Of a stretch of 64,000 nt of DNA, positions 48,382 to 59,626 are shown piece after piece. A program made the translations under genes and the position numbers. Source of the stretch: Margaritispora aquatica (Eukaryota; Ascomycota; Leotiomycetes; Helotiales; Discinellaceae); the NCBI GenBank assembly GCA_007644065.1, contig VJWN01000001.1:2990340-3054339 (forward strand), given 5' to 3'. Positions within the stretch are counted from its first letter, which is position 1, and the number at the start of each line of letters is the position of its first letter. The notes below the pieces were generated by a model. That model had not been told where the DNA came from and ran no database searches. It saw only the letters and a program-made list of their open reading frames with translations.

Positions 48382-49939
48382 GATGAGTAAGGTATTCCCA
48401 AAGTTAAAGACTTATAGGGTAAGTGTATAAGATGCTTGATGGATGATGCTTTGAAAAGCGATGTGGTTTGGACTGCGGAGAGAGTGTTTATCGTCAAGGA
48501 TATCTCTTTATGTAGTATTAATATGGCACGAGTGCAAGACCAAGTAGAGCCTATCATCAAAGTATCAGCAAAAGCCATCCCTTCAGTCATCACGTCCAAG
48601 TCATCAAGTCATCAAGTCACCAAGTCAGCAGCCCACCTGTCCTGTCATCAAAGCCCAGGCCAAGACGTAGACATAAGCGAAGCGAACCACACGATGACTT
48701 ACCACGGTCAAAGGTCAACACAACCTCAATTGATCTTGATATTTTCCCTCGAAAACTTCCAGGAGATAATTGAAGTATCAGGTGTATCTTTTGCTGAGCT
48801 GGAAACAGGTTTGAATTGTGATTTGGTGGAGTTGTGATTTCTGATGTATAGTGTGTTGTGTAGTGGTTGGTGAGAGGCAGAGAGAGAGAGAGAGAGAGTT
48901 GGCGAGAGGTATGGATGGTGTCAGCCTAGCTGGGTAATTCAGGAACGCTGATAATCTCGATGGCTGCGATGAGAAAGGTATACTGCCAAAGGCCTGGTTG
49001 CTATTAGTAGAGAGCAAGGAGCAATAGACCTAGAAGGGAGAGGAGATGCTGAGATGTGGTATGTGAAGTGTGAGACAAGCAGTTTGAGAAGTTCTCAAGA
49101 TGCAAGAGGTGGTGTTGCAATATGACTATCGAGGGAAGGAAGATACGTACACTGAGCTTGGAATGCCCTCTAGTAGAAGATAGAGAGTAAACGGTATGCC
49201 AAAGCATGCGTGGAAGGTATCACACGCCAAAAGCCAGTTCGAGATATTACCTGGAAAACCTCAATTGAAAAGGTACGAAGTCTTAGGAAAGGAAGTGTTA
49301 TGCAAGAATGAAATAACGGCATGAATCAGCAGAATACTACTAGCTTTGTGAAGAGAAAATAACTTCAACTGTAAAGTTGAGCGTATTAAGATATCTCTGT
49401 AATGCACTGAAGAAGCTACTTAATGACTTCGCCAGGTTTGACGAGGAAGCCGTACCAGCACTCGTCAAACTGGGCATCGCCAACAGCAGACGGCCAGGAC
49501 TACTGCGCATGAATTTTGTATATTAGGTGTCTCGCCTCTGGAGACAAAAGCCCTACCTACAGACTTTAAAGAGGTTTAATATCTGATTAAACGCTGTCTT
49601 ACATCGGCCTGAAGAGAAAGATCAAGCTCCCAGTTCCTTCGACTCATGTTGCACCTTTACCACGACTTACCGTACTTTCATATGTCAAGAGCAAGCTAAC
49701 GGACAATAAGAGAGAATGCGTATTCCTCGCGAACCAGCGTCGGTATATAGTATAACTGCGCTCATGATCACTCCTTGTCCATTATTGTTGCCATTACGAT
49801 TCCATAACTCAGTACTTCCAAACACCCTTCCCATGCATTTTCCATTATTGCCTCATGCTGTAAGTTTACGCCTATAATAAAGCCCATATCTCAATCATTC
49901 CCGCACCTTAAAGTCCTTGCATAAGTCCGACCTTATAGC
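48382..49939. other. Spacer, 2EXR promoter and cytochrome b561 3' side
   Basis: These 1.56 kb lie between two minus-strand genes. Close to the 2EXR gene, short direct repeats of TCATCAAGTCA type occur at 48595-48625, and a (GA)n tract lies at 48880-48898. No gene is visible. Confidence 0.6.
48880..48898. repeat. GA microsatellite
   Basis: About nine GA units upstream of the 2EXR gene. Confidence 0.85.
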
Positions 49940-50733
49940 CTATGTGGAAACAACATGCCTCGGTTTCAATCCCAGCTTGTGCTGTTGAATTCGTGGTATC
50001 ACTCCAATGAGAACCAAGATCGAGCAGATCAATACAGCCCAGAGCTTGATATCAAGCACGTTCTTGTTGTAATCAGTCTGGGTTGCAGCGCAAACGGTAG
50101 CGAGCATCATGACCAGTACTAGATATCCACTTGCTCTATGGTATTTGTATATCGACTTGGCATTGTCGACGCTTCCGTACAGCTGCGGGACATAGTATTG
50201 AGTAAAGCCAACCACAGCTTGAATACCAAGTAAGATATATGTGATGAGTCCTAGGATAGCGTGGGCAGAGACGAAATGTGCACCATTGTGCGAGAACTTG
50301 TTGTATTCGATGATGACCAAACCAGCAATAAGTGCATCCATGCCAAAATTGTTGAGAAGAAAGTGTGCGGTTGTTCCCTTGCGCTTTTGGTCTGGAGTGT
50401 GTGTAGGTTGGAGAACGAGGATTGCTTGTGTGATACCCAGGATACCGGCAGAATTGAGTAGAGGATGCGCGGAGAAGAGAATGAGAGGACCAGCGAGGAA
50501 GATATTTGCCCAGACTGAGGCTGTAAGAAGGACGATACCTGCTTGAGCAATCACTGCAGTTCCTGGGAGATAATTAGAGGAGCTGTAGATGTAGATTGAG
50601 GATTCATACCTAGAAGAACATTGTAGTAGAGTGGTTGGCCTTCGTGTTGTGAAGCTGCACCTGGATCTCCAAGAAGAGGTTCATCTTCTCCAATCGAGTC
50701 GACATCCTGAGGAATCCCAGTTGCAGAAGCCAT
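49940..50733 (-). CDS. Cytochrome b561-type transmembrane protein
   Basis: Two exons, 50733-50610 and 50562-49940 (47-bp intron, GTATGA...TCCCAG), encode 248 residues. A polar N-terminus of about 40 residues contains DEPLLG, a di-leucine-like sorting motif. Six hydrophobic segments follow at about 43-64, 66-92, 107-127, 138-160, 185-204 and 212-231. Histidines H74, H108, H142 and H183 lie at helix ends and are spaced as in the four ligands of the two b-type haems. The family passes electrons across vacuolar or plasma membranes, often using ascorbate. The arrangement resembles small fungal b561 proteins without a DOMON domain. The start follows MASATG; the frame has no better ATG upstream. Confidence 0.85.
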
Positions 50734-51280
50734 GTTGATTTGATGTTGCAATTGATGATGGATCTTGATTATCTCTAGACACTAGATAGACACTAGAATT
50801 GTCTGGACGAAGCTAGATTTATAATATCTTCGTGAAGAGTTGGCAGAGCTGGGAGCTGCTGAACAGAGACAAATACGGTGACGGTGATGCAAGAAGAAGG
50901 AAATATGTATCTACCTTACGTACAAGTGTAACCTGACGAGAGCACCTGAGCATCATCCATTCATGCTTGCATCTGCACATCTTGAATGCAAGCCCCCGGC
51001 AAGTTCCCCTCAGTGGCACATACTTACTGTAGCCAATCAGCAGGTCTCGAAGGGTAATCTGATGTGATGATTGTCGACACCCATTGCGCAATCACAGCGT
51101 CTTTGAGGATACATTGGGATATATTGAGATAATTGTGCATGCATTCTCGGATATATATCGGAGATGTTCGCAAACCCAGGTACAAAGTAACAAGAAATAT
51201 ATAAATCCTTTTCTTTTTTTCTTTTCTCTTCTCGTGTGGTGGAAGCTGGAGCTTTGCAAATGTTTTTGGCTTCAAAGTTC

Positions 51281-51303
51281 AAGACAAGACAAGACAAGAC
51301 AAG
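51281..51303. repeat. AAGAC pentanucleotide repeat
   Basis: About four and a half copies of AAGAC in the b561/allantoicase spacer. Confidence 0.85.
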
Positions 51304-51427
51304 CTTCGCTTCCTCCCTCGCTCCAACCTATGAATGTGAGAGGAAACCAAGCCAGGCATCAAGTCAATTGACGCCTTGCTACCCAGGCTGACATGCTATT
51401 AGACATCGCCAATGGTGGGGTTCATCA

Positions 51428-51457
51428 CTATCATTATCTGGCGGAGGAGGCCGATAG
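51428..51457 (+). promoter_or_regulatory. Three HGATAR sites upstream of allantoicase
   Basis: CTATCA at 51428-51433 (TGATAG on the other strand), TTATCT at 51434-51439 (AGATAA) and CGATAG at 51452-51457 all match HGATAR, the target of fungal GATA factors AreA/NIT2. They lie 162-191 bp before the allantoicase ATG. Clustered GATA sites are what nitrogen metabolite control of a purine-catabolic gene requires. Single sites are common by chance; three in 30 bp are less so. Confidence 0.55.
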
Positions 51458-51618
51458 GTGAATGAAGAGGACTGTATTACTCGATATGATGCGGAATTAG
51501 AAAACTTCTCAGGATAAATCTTTTTCAGACCGTCTCTGTCTATTCTTTTCTATTCTTCATTCCACTACATCATTCTACTTCACCATACCGCATTTCTCTG
51601 CTCTATCAATTCCTCAAA

Positions 51619-52878
51619 ATGGCTTTCGAAACAGATTACAAGACTGAGGATGTCCCAGCAACAAGAATTGCTTCGGAATTGATCGATACCACTTTTCGTT
51701 CTTCAACAATCGGTAGGTAGAATTATCCATTCCGCGTCTTTGCGGGTTGTCCTTGGAATGGTGATACAAGGTGTAAAGTACTTCTGGAACTGTAATGCAC
51801 AATTGGAATTCGAAGGCGATGGCGGGGTCAAAATACCCCTCCATGATCCATGATATACACGTGATAAACTTCTCCTTTGGGATCATGAACTGACCTGTAG
51901 ATAGATCTAGTTTCTGCTGCTCTTGGTGGCAAGGTCATTGCTTTCTCTGATGAGTGGTTCGCTGAGGCGTCTAACCTCTTGACGCCTACTCCACCCATTC
52001 GACAGCCGGGCAAGATGGTCTATACTGGAGCGTGGTACGACGGATGGGAGACCCGACGACACAACACTGCTCCATTCGATTACGTGGTCATTCGACTTGG
52101 TGTAGCATCGGGAACTGTAGAGGGTGTCGAGATTGACACTGCTTTCTTTTCCGGCAATCATGCACCCGCAATTTCCATTGAAGGTGTCTTCAGCTCCAGT
52201 GACGAAGAAGTCATCGGCTGGAAAGGAGAGCGAGGTCAATGGGAGACTATTCTCGGTCTTCAGGAATGCGGACCATCTCAAAGATTTGGCTGGAAGCTAG
52301 CGATTCCTACTACAAAGGCGTACACACATGTTCGGCTGAACATGTACCCGGATGGAGGTATCGCAAGATTTCGCTTATTTGGCCATGCTGTTCCTGTCTT
52401 CCCAGAGGACAAAGAGGCGGTGTTTGATCTTGCGGCTGCACAGAATGGAGGAGTGGCTATCTCCTGCAGTGATCAGCATTTTGGCGTGATCGCCAATCTC
52501 ATCTATCCGGGACGAGGCAAGGATATGGGTGATGGGTGGGAAACGTCAAGATCGAGAGGGAAAGACCATGTTGACTGGGCTGTCATCAAGCTTGGAGCCA
52601 AAGGTACAATTCAGAACCTGGTAGTTGATACTGCTTTCTTCAGAGGGAACTTTCCACAGCAGGTCAAGGTCGAAGCGATTGATTGGAGTGGAGAAGGAGA
52701 GCCTGGTTCTTTGGCTGATGGTTGGACCGATATCGTTGCACCTAGTAAGTGTGGTCCAGATAAGGAGCATGAACATGAGTCTTTAGTTAAGGATAAGCCA
52801 TTCACTCATGTGAAGTTGGTAATGATTCCTGATGGGGGTGTGAAGCGAATCAGGGTTTTTGGCAAGAGGAGTGTATAG
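51619..52878 (+). CDS. DAL2: Allantoicase (allantoate amidinohydrolase)
   Basis: Two exons, 51619-51712 and 51905-52878, encode 355 residues, the usual size; the 192-bp intron (GTAGGT...ATAG) splits the codon for D in TIDLVSAALGGKV. The protein has the two tandem jelly-roll allantoicase repeats: repeat 1 (about 35-190) with DEWFAEASNLL, MVYTGAWYDGWETRRH, DYVVIRLG, and HVRLNMYPDGGIARFRLFG; repeat 2 (about 205-350) with YPGRGKDMGDGWETSRSRG, DWAVIKLG, and HVKLVMIPDGGVKRIRVFG. It splits allantoate into ureidoglycolate and urea in purine breakdown, in the cytosol. The enzyme lets the fungus use purines as a nitrogen source, in line with the GATA sites upstream. No other purine-pathway gene lies in the window. 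Confidence 0.97.
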
Positions 52879-53503
52879 ATATAAAAGGGAATATATTATA
52901 AGATCATCGAATTTAACTCCATGAATGCCTTGATGACTTTAGCGAAAATAGAAATATGAAGGAGCTCAAAGATGAAAAGAGCAATTTCTTTTCCTTCTCC
53001 GGGATCTTAAGGGTGACGGTAAATTGCTGTTTTCTTCGAAGAAGGAAAAAAGTGCGGATGAAATGCATTTAGGAAGATTAGCTCGAGTAGGAACCAATTT
53101 ACGTTCATGAAATTGTGGATCCAAAGGACTTTGTGCTATGCTTCAAAACAATGGCATGAAACTGTAAAACTGGCTTGTAGTTGGACATGGAACTTATATG
53201 AAAAAAACCAAGGAGTGAGTGAATGTTTGGCTGGCTCAAAACATTTTGATACACTGAGTGTTGACTTTTTGATACCCCTGGCGAGATCTGACAGGGGGCG
53301 ACGGCTGCTTCACACGACTCCGCCGAGTTCCATTCATAAATGTGAACAACCTCGTCATAACCCGGAGGCACCAGCTTGCACTTTGGAAATACTTTCTACA
53401 AATACAACCAAAGTTACTCCCAAGACCCAGCTCGCATCATTACACCATCTGGATGATCGCCTGCTACTGATCTAGGACTATATGCAGTCCATTCCCTCGA
53501 GCA
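52879..53503. other. Spacer between allantoicase and ankyrin/DIL gene
   Basis: This 0.6-kb spacer holds the allantoicase 3' end and the promoter of the next gene. An out-of-frame upstream ATG at 53482 precedes the main start. No other gene is visible. Confidence 0.6.
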
Positions 53504-56137
53504 ATGGATATCGGGGATCATGGCGGGGATATCAGCGGCGGGTTTGGGGAAGATGATGAGCAGCCACGACCTAGGCCCAGAGTTCTGCCCGACGACTTAC
53601 CCAAATCGCTCGACGATCGCAGGAACGTACCGACTCACTTTACGGCAGAGACGGAGATGTACGATGCATGGCAGGGTGCGGAATGTCCTTTCCAGCAGGT
53701 GAAACTGTGCTAACGAGTTCCCCCCTTCAGGCCAGTCGCAGTTCTTGACCTCGCCGGTGCTGGCCAAACCATTGCAGTTTAATAGCTTGTCTTTGGATGA
53801 CAATGGGTACGGATATGATGATGACTTGACGACACAGAAGATTGGGGATAGTGATACGAGGCTGATGGAGATGCTTGCGGCGCAGGCTGCCCATCGAGAT
53901 GGTGCTGCCAGTGAGGATGAGGATGCCGTGGCTTCGGACGAGTCGCTATCTGTTGAGAACAAGAAGGAGGTACTTCAGAAGGCTCTCAATATGGCTGCTA
54001 GTAATGGTGACGTGGAGCGGATAGAGAGGATATTGAAGGGCAAAGCCAAGGAGTTTGTCGATATCAATGCGCCAGATGAGGAGGGAACGGCTCCGATTAT
54101 ATATGCTAGTTGTTTTGTCAGTAGAGCACCGGAATGGCGGTATTCTCGCTAATGCTGAACAGGGCCATGAAGCTGTAGTAACGGCCCTCTTGGATGCTGG
54201 TGCGAAGGTCGATATCCAGGACCGGAACCAGTGGAGTGCCCTCATGTGGGCCATGACAAACAGGCATAAGGGCATTGCAAAGGCGCTGCTAGATCGAGGG
54301 GCATCACCGGAAGTCAAGTCTTCCTCAGGACGGACAGCATTCGACTTTATTGGACCGGACAGTGAAATATCAGGTTATCTGCAGGACAGTGGCTATCGCA
54401 TTGGAAGTGCTGGTGTTACAGATGATTTTTACAATCCGGGATTCTCACAGGATCGGTTCGAAGATGAAATGGCCGAGAATGAGTTACGAAGACGAATGAT
54501 GATGGAGAGTGCTAGGGATTTGGAGGTTGATTTGGGAAACATGGGTATTGATGATCAACCCGAAGTGAGTATATCATAAGTGGCTACGTACAACTGCTGA
54601 CAGGTAACAGTCACCGGAAGAATTTGAGGAAGAAGCTCAAGAATTTGACTGGAACAGATGTCTACATGACCAGATGTTCGTCTTTCAAGAAAGCGAATTG
54701 AGTCGAATCCTAGACATAATCATCACCAATATGACCCCCCAACGGTCACCTTCTCAAAAACCTGTACCTGCGAACATCATATTTCTAAGTGCTCGATATG
54801 CGCACTACCATGCAAATCATGATCTACTTGAAAAGCTGCTCGTAACTGCTATGGACAAGATTAACGATGTTGTTGAGGCGCATCAGTGGGATATGACTAT
54901 TTTAGCGTTCTGGATGTCAAACGCTACTTTGCTACTTCATTATTTGAAGAAAGATGTCGGGTTGGGAGAGTCCACCACTGAATTTCAGTTACAGCTAGCT
55001 GAGCTCATTAACGAGATCTTTATTCTAATTATTAGAGATGCCGAGAGGAGGATGGATAAGGTTCTTGATTCAGCAATGTTAGATCACGAGACTATCCCTG
55101 GGTTTGAAGATATCGCTTTCCAGAATGAGTGGAAAATCTTCAAGCGGAAGAACCAGGTCAAAGAGGAACCGGCCGACCGAAGGTTTCGACCGCCATCGCC
55201 TAAAGCGAGAGCGAAACCTTCGCCTCGAAACGTTACTTCACTATTATCGTCGACCTTGTTTGTGTTGGACTTGTATGACATCCATTCAGTCATCACATCA
55301 CAGATCTTGGCACAGCTTGTGTATTGGCTGGGTGCCGAATTATTCAATCGTGTCATGTCGAATAGGAAATATCTGGCAAGGACAAAAGCGATGCAAATTC
55401 GGATGAACATGACAGCCCTAGAGGATTGGGCTCGCATAAACAATCGCGAGCCAGAGCATTACGAACATGGCTCCATGACTTCAACTGGCGAGAACACAGT
55501 TGATGCAGCCAAGCGACATCTCGCGCCTCTCATCCAATTGTTACAATGGCTGCAGTGTTTCTCGTCGCTCGACATGGATGATCTGGAAGCGCTGGTTGGG
55601 ACATTGCAACAATTGACGAGACTTACACCACAGCAACTTATTCATGCGGTGAAACATTACCGATGTGAAGTGGGTGAGAAGGGTTTACCAAAGAGCGCAA
55701 TGAAGTATCTGATGAATCTTCAACGGGAAGGTCAATTGAGAAAAGAAAGAATCAAGAGAGTGCGGAGATCTGGCGTTCCACCCACAACACCGATCAAATC
55801 CACCCACGATGGCGATGTTCCACCAACCCCAGAGTCCAACGGGAAGCCCCTTGTCCCCAATAATATGAAGCCTCTCCAGCCTGAGGAATTTCTCGAAGAA
55901 GAGGATGATGCGCCTGAGCATCTGTTGATGGATCCGGCTCTCATGTTACCCTTCTCGTTGCCTACCAGCACTGATATGCTCGTGAGCTTCGGGGCCGGTT
56001 TTGGAGGTCTCAACCGGGAACGAGAACGCAAGTATATCCCTACTGTACCGGCCGAGTTTCTGGTCAAATTGGACTTGAGCGGTGGACGAGCGCAGTCCAC
56101 GTATGAGGAGAGAGATTGGGAAAATGAGGATGTTTGA
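53504..56137 (+). CDS. Ankyrin-repeat and dilute (DIL) domain protein
   Basis: Four exons (53504-53675, 53731-54116, 54163-54564, 54611-56137; introns 55, 46 and 46 bp, the first with GTGCTAAC) encode about 828 residues. The N-terminus is acidic and disordered. Ankyrin repeats lie at about 145-260 (ALNMAASNGDVERIERIL, GHEAVVTALLDAGAKVDIQD, SALMWAMTNRHKGIAKALLD, SSSGRTAFDF). The DIL region follows (about 350-690: NIIFLSARYAHYHAN, ILAFWMSNATLLLHYLKKD, LAQLVYWLGAELFNRVM, LIQLLQWLQCFSSLDMDDLE, LTPQQLIHAVKHYRCE), the helical cargo-binding fold of class V myosins. The C-terminus is proline/glutamate-rich. Fungal proteins of this make-up, like yeast Ypr089w, lack a motor; a role as a vesicle or actin-related scaffold is inference. 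Confidence 0.92.
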
Positions 56138-56599
56138 GATTAGAGATTTGCGATTTGAGATTTGGGCTCTTGGTGGGTGGTAGTGGGTGGTGAGTGGTGA
56201 GATGAGACATTAAGATAGGATGGGGAGGGAGGGTGATTGCTGGTTATGGTAGCTGCATACGGGGAAACAGGAAAGTAACTGTACAAAAAGAAAGCAGTGA
56301 GATGACTTTAAGCATGTATGTGCATGAGTGGATGGGAGGGAGAGAGAAAGAGGAAGAGGCACCTGATAGGAAGCAAGGTATACCATGGTCTGGTCTCAGT
56401 CTGGTCTTAGTCTCACCGTAGCACCGAGTACGTAGGTCGCACAGAGCGAGTAGGAGTATGTAGTACAGTAGGTAGCACAGCAAGGAAGTATGCGAGTATG
56501 CAAAGTATGCAAGCAAGCACGCGAGTCGTTTGATGGGAATTCCCAAATGGGATAGGATGCATAAGGTAGATAGGTACATATATACATACATACATAGGT

Positions 56600-56648
56600 A
56601 GGGGGTATTGGCGTTAGTTGGGGGATTGGCGGGGGGGGGAGGGGGGTT
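56600..56648 (+). other. G-quadruplex-forming G-run cluster
   Basis: G5, G5, G9 and G6 runs separated by short loops fit the pattern G3+N1-12 four times. It lies downstream of the ankyrin/DIL gene. Confidence 0.6.
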
Positions 56649-56740
56649 GTGGCGTCGATCGGTCGCTTGGTTCGGGGGAGGCGGGAAAGAAAGGTACCAA
56701 GCAGGTCAGTCAGAACGAACGAGAGAATGAAAGAATGATA

Positions 56741-56766
56741 TGAATGAATGAATGAATGAATGAATG
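56741..56766. repeat. GAAT tetranucleotide repeat
   Basis: About six and a half tandem units, followed by a T-rich run. Confidence 0.85.
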
Positions 56767-57335
56767 CTTTTTTTTTATATTTTACTTTTTTTTCATACTT
56801 TTGTTTTTATCTTTGATGGTGGAGGTACAGTATAGCAGATGTGGATGCGGATGTGGATGTGTGGAGATCGAACGGTGAAGTTGAAGTGGAGGAATAGGTG
56901 GGGGAGGAGGTGGAGGAATGGAAGTCTAGAAGCCAATTTTTTTGATTGATTGATTTTGATTTTGATGTTGAGGCTTGAGGGGTGTGATGCTTGCACGGTG
57001 CACATCTTATAATGCACATCTTATAATGCCCATCTTATTATATATTATATTCGATACTTGGATAAAATGATTTGATATATGTGTATGTGTGTTTGTGCGT
57101 GTGTGTGAATATTGCTAGCTGAATTGTAGTAGCTGGGTAGTAGCTGGGAAGCTGGGTGGATTATTAGTTAGTGGATAGAGGATGAAAATAAAAATGAGGA
57201 TGAAGATCTTCATCATGGTATAGAGTTATTCTGGGACTACGGAGTATGTACTATTTAGTATCGATGGTACTAAGTATGGGACTCTGTGTACTAATATAGA
57301 TGCTAACATCTACCTAGTACGGACGGGACTATTGA

Positions 57336-57358
57336 GGATGGGGAGGGGGGAGGGGGGT
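57336..57358 (+). other. Second G-run cluster
   Basis: G4-A-G6-A-G6 within 20 bases, preceded by GG. A compact quadruplex candidate, since the G6 runs can each supply two short runs. Confidence 0.5.
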
Positions 57359-57957
57359 TGTTGGTATGGATGAGGGATCGGTTGGGTGTAGAAGTGATCT
57401 GTGTCCGTCCTATGTGATATTTGTGTAGGGGTGAGGTGGGTGAGTGATATGTGTGAGGTGAAGTAAGTGACTTGTGTGAGTTGAGGCAAGTGAGGTAAAT
57501 AAGGTAAGTGAAGTGAAGTGAGGTGAAGGGATGAGGATAGGATAGGGTTGGGTTGGGGGGTTGACCAGTTCGTCCAGTTCGCCCAGTTCGTCAATTTTTG
57601 TCTTAAGTGGTAAGAGGTGAGAAGAAGTGATTGATGACCGTCACCGTCTCAGTTTGCGGTCGTGGTCATGGTCGGTGATCATGGTCATGGTGGGTGATGG
57701 TCGTTCGTGGTCAGAACCCAACCCCGGCCCATGAACAACTCATCCATCCATTTTCCCTCTCCTCTTATATTTTTTTTCTTCTTTTTTTTCTCCCTCCCTC
57801 CCTCCGTTCACCACCAACGCATCGTTCACCGGGGATTTTTCCTGTCCTCTCATTTGTTGCGTGAAGGAGAGGTGGATGTGAGGGGGGGTGTGAACTGTGA
57901 AGGGGGGCGGGGGGCGTAGGTTTGTGATTTTGTACATATGTGTTGTCTTTGATTTTG

Positions 57958-58036
57958 TATGAGTGTGTATGTGTGTATGAGTGTGTATGTGTGTATGAGT
58001 GGTGATGTGTGTGAGGTGTGTGAGGTGTGTGAGGTG
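57958..58036. repeat. TATGAGTG/TGTGAGG minisatellite
   Basis: Two to three copies of a 16-base unit (tatgagtgtgtatgtg) are followed by three to four copies of a 9-base unit (tgtgtgagg). It lies in the DIL/TBC spacer. Confidence 0.8.
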
Positions 58037-58150
58037 TACCTGCATACACATCCATACATACTACATACTTACCGTAGGACATACAGGACAAGGACTCAGA
58101 CTAGGACGAGGACACACCTACCTACCGTTCCTCTTTCTCTCCCTCTCTCG

Positions 58151-58187
58151 TGGGTCGTGGTCGTGGTCGTGGTCATGGTCGTGGGTC
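58151..58187. repeat. GGTCGT hexamer repeat
   Basis: About six copies of GGTCGT with one GGTCAT variant. A related GGTCGTGGTCATGGTCG block lies at about 57658-57676, some 500 bp upstream, so the two may share an origin. Confidence 0.8.
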
Positions 58188-58647
58188 GTGGCGAACAGCA
58201 AAATCTTGCATATGTTCATACGTGCAGCAAGCAGGTCGCATATTAAAACTCTCACCGTTCCCTTGCGCATTCATTCAACAGACTTTGAGAGAGAGACTGG
58301 GTCTTTTTGTTTTTGCTTCTTATGATTTGACTTTTATATATATCCATCGAACTTCCTTCCCCCAGCCAAACAGCCAAACATCAAACATAGATATCTACCT
58401 TGGGGTACTTGCCGACTTACGAATGAAACGAAACGTACTGGTACGGAACGAGACGATTTGACACGACACAACACGATACGACACGACACGAACTGATTTA
58501 ATTCAATTCGACTTGAACTTGAACTTGACAGTTAACAATTAACACAACGGGCCTGAAAAAAAGGGAAGAATTGTTTGTTCTTCAATTCGCAAATTATTCT
58601 CGACACCAAATTTATTATTATCACCTCACCCAAACCCTAGCACAACC

Positions 58648-58733
58648 AAAAAAAAAAAAAAAAATTTTAAAAAAAAGAGAAGAAGCTCGGATACAATACA
58701 ATACAATACAATACAATACAATACAATACAATA
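58648..58733. repeat. Poly(A) run and ATACA pentamer array
   Basis: A run of about 17 A and a second A-run are followed (58690-58733) by nearly nine copies of ATACA. It lies in the probable leader of the TBC gene. Confidence 0.9.
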
Positions 58734-59626
58734 CCCTACCTCCCACCAACACCAATTCCAGTGGAGATCCAATCATCCATCTATTCAGGGCGTTCAGCCA
58801 ATCTCGATCCCTCAATCTTGGATCGAACACTCACTCACTGTTTGATAATCTCCACTCGACGCCTCAACCAACGAGACCAACCAGATCAAACCACACCATC
58901 TCAGACCCTCCCACCTCCAGACCCAGTCCCGCTCCCAAGACTGGAAGTCAGCAGTGAAGTGGATATTTGCAAGGTTCTAGCTACTCTTCAAGGGCTGAGG
59001 ATTCAGGTACAGGTCCAGGTCCAGCTACCGGATACCGATACCGATACGGCGACAGGTTCAGATTCAGATTTGGGCGTGGATTATTTTTAAGATTTCTGTG
59101 ACCGTTTCTGGAAACGGGGAGTGGGTTTGATCCGATTCAGTCATTTCATTGATTTTCTGCAGCAGAAGCACCAACCAGCAGGGCAAGCAAAAGTATTGGT
59201 ATTATTGGGTATTCATCCGTTTGCGACGGAGAGTAAGAGAGAGGAGAGAGAAAGAAAGAAAGGAAAGGAAAGAGATTAATAGGAAGAAGCTGGACTTTTA
59301 CTGCTGAGGAGGAGGAAAGAAGGAACAAAGCGACAATCACGGATCCAAGCACTTTCTCTGTTCACTGTTACTGTTCAGTTCCACTTGCAGTAAAGCTGCA
59401 GTAGAGTTGCAGTAGATCTCACAGTAAACTCTGTTTGCTCGACCCTGCATCCCGTCCGCATTCTTTTCCCACACCAAAGGTATTCATCCACTACCACACT
59501 ACGACACTATCTACCACTCGACAAGCATAGCGCATCACGCTTCTGCAGGTCGCGAAGGGGGGGAATTGGGGAGAAAAAGGTATACGGTAGAGAAGAGAGC
59601 GGGCAAAAGAAGAGGTGGAAGACAGC

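Larger units (their letters stand above)
50734..51618. promoter_or_regulatory. Divergent promoter, cytochrome b561 / allantoicase
   Basis: This 0.9-kb spacer separates two divergent start codons. It includes an AAGAC pentamer repeat (51281-51303), three GATA-factor sites (51428-51457) and a C/T-rich stretch just before the allantoicase ATG (51525-51612). Confidence 0.65.
56138..59626. other. Long spacer and probable 5' leader before the TBC gene
   Basis: These 3.5 kb contain no frame I trust. They are rich in low-complexity DNA: G-runs at 56600-56648 and 57336-57358, a GAAT repeat at 56741-56766, GT-rich minisatellites at 57958-58036 and 58151-58187, an A-run and ATACA pentamer array at 58648-58733, and a C/A-rich stretch from 58740 on. 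The last kilobase has the look of a long, unstructured 5' leader with several short upstream ATG frames. Confidence 0.6.
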
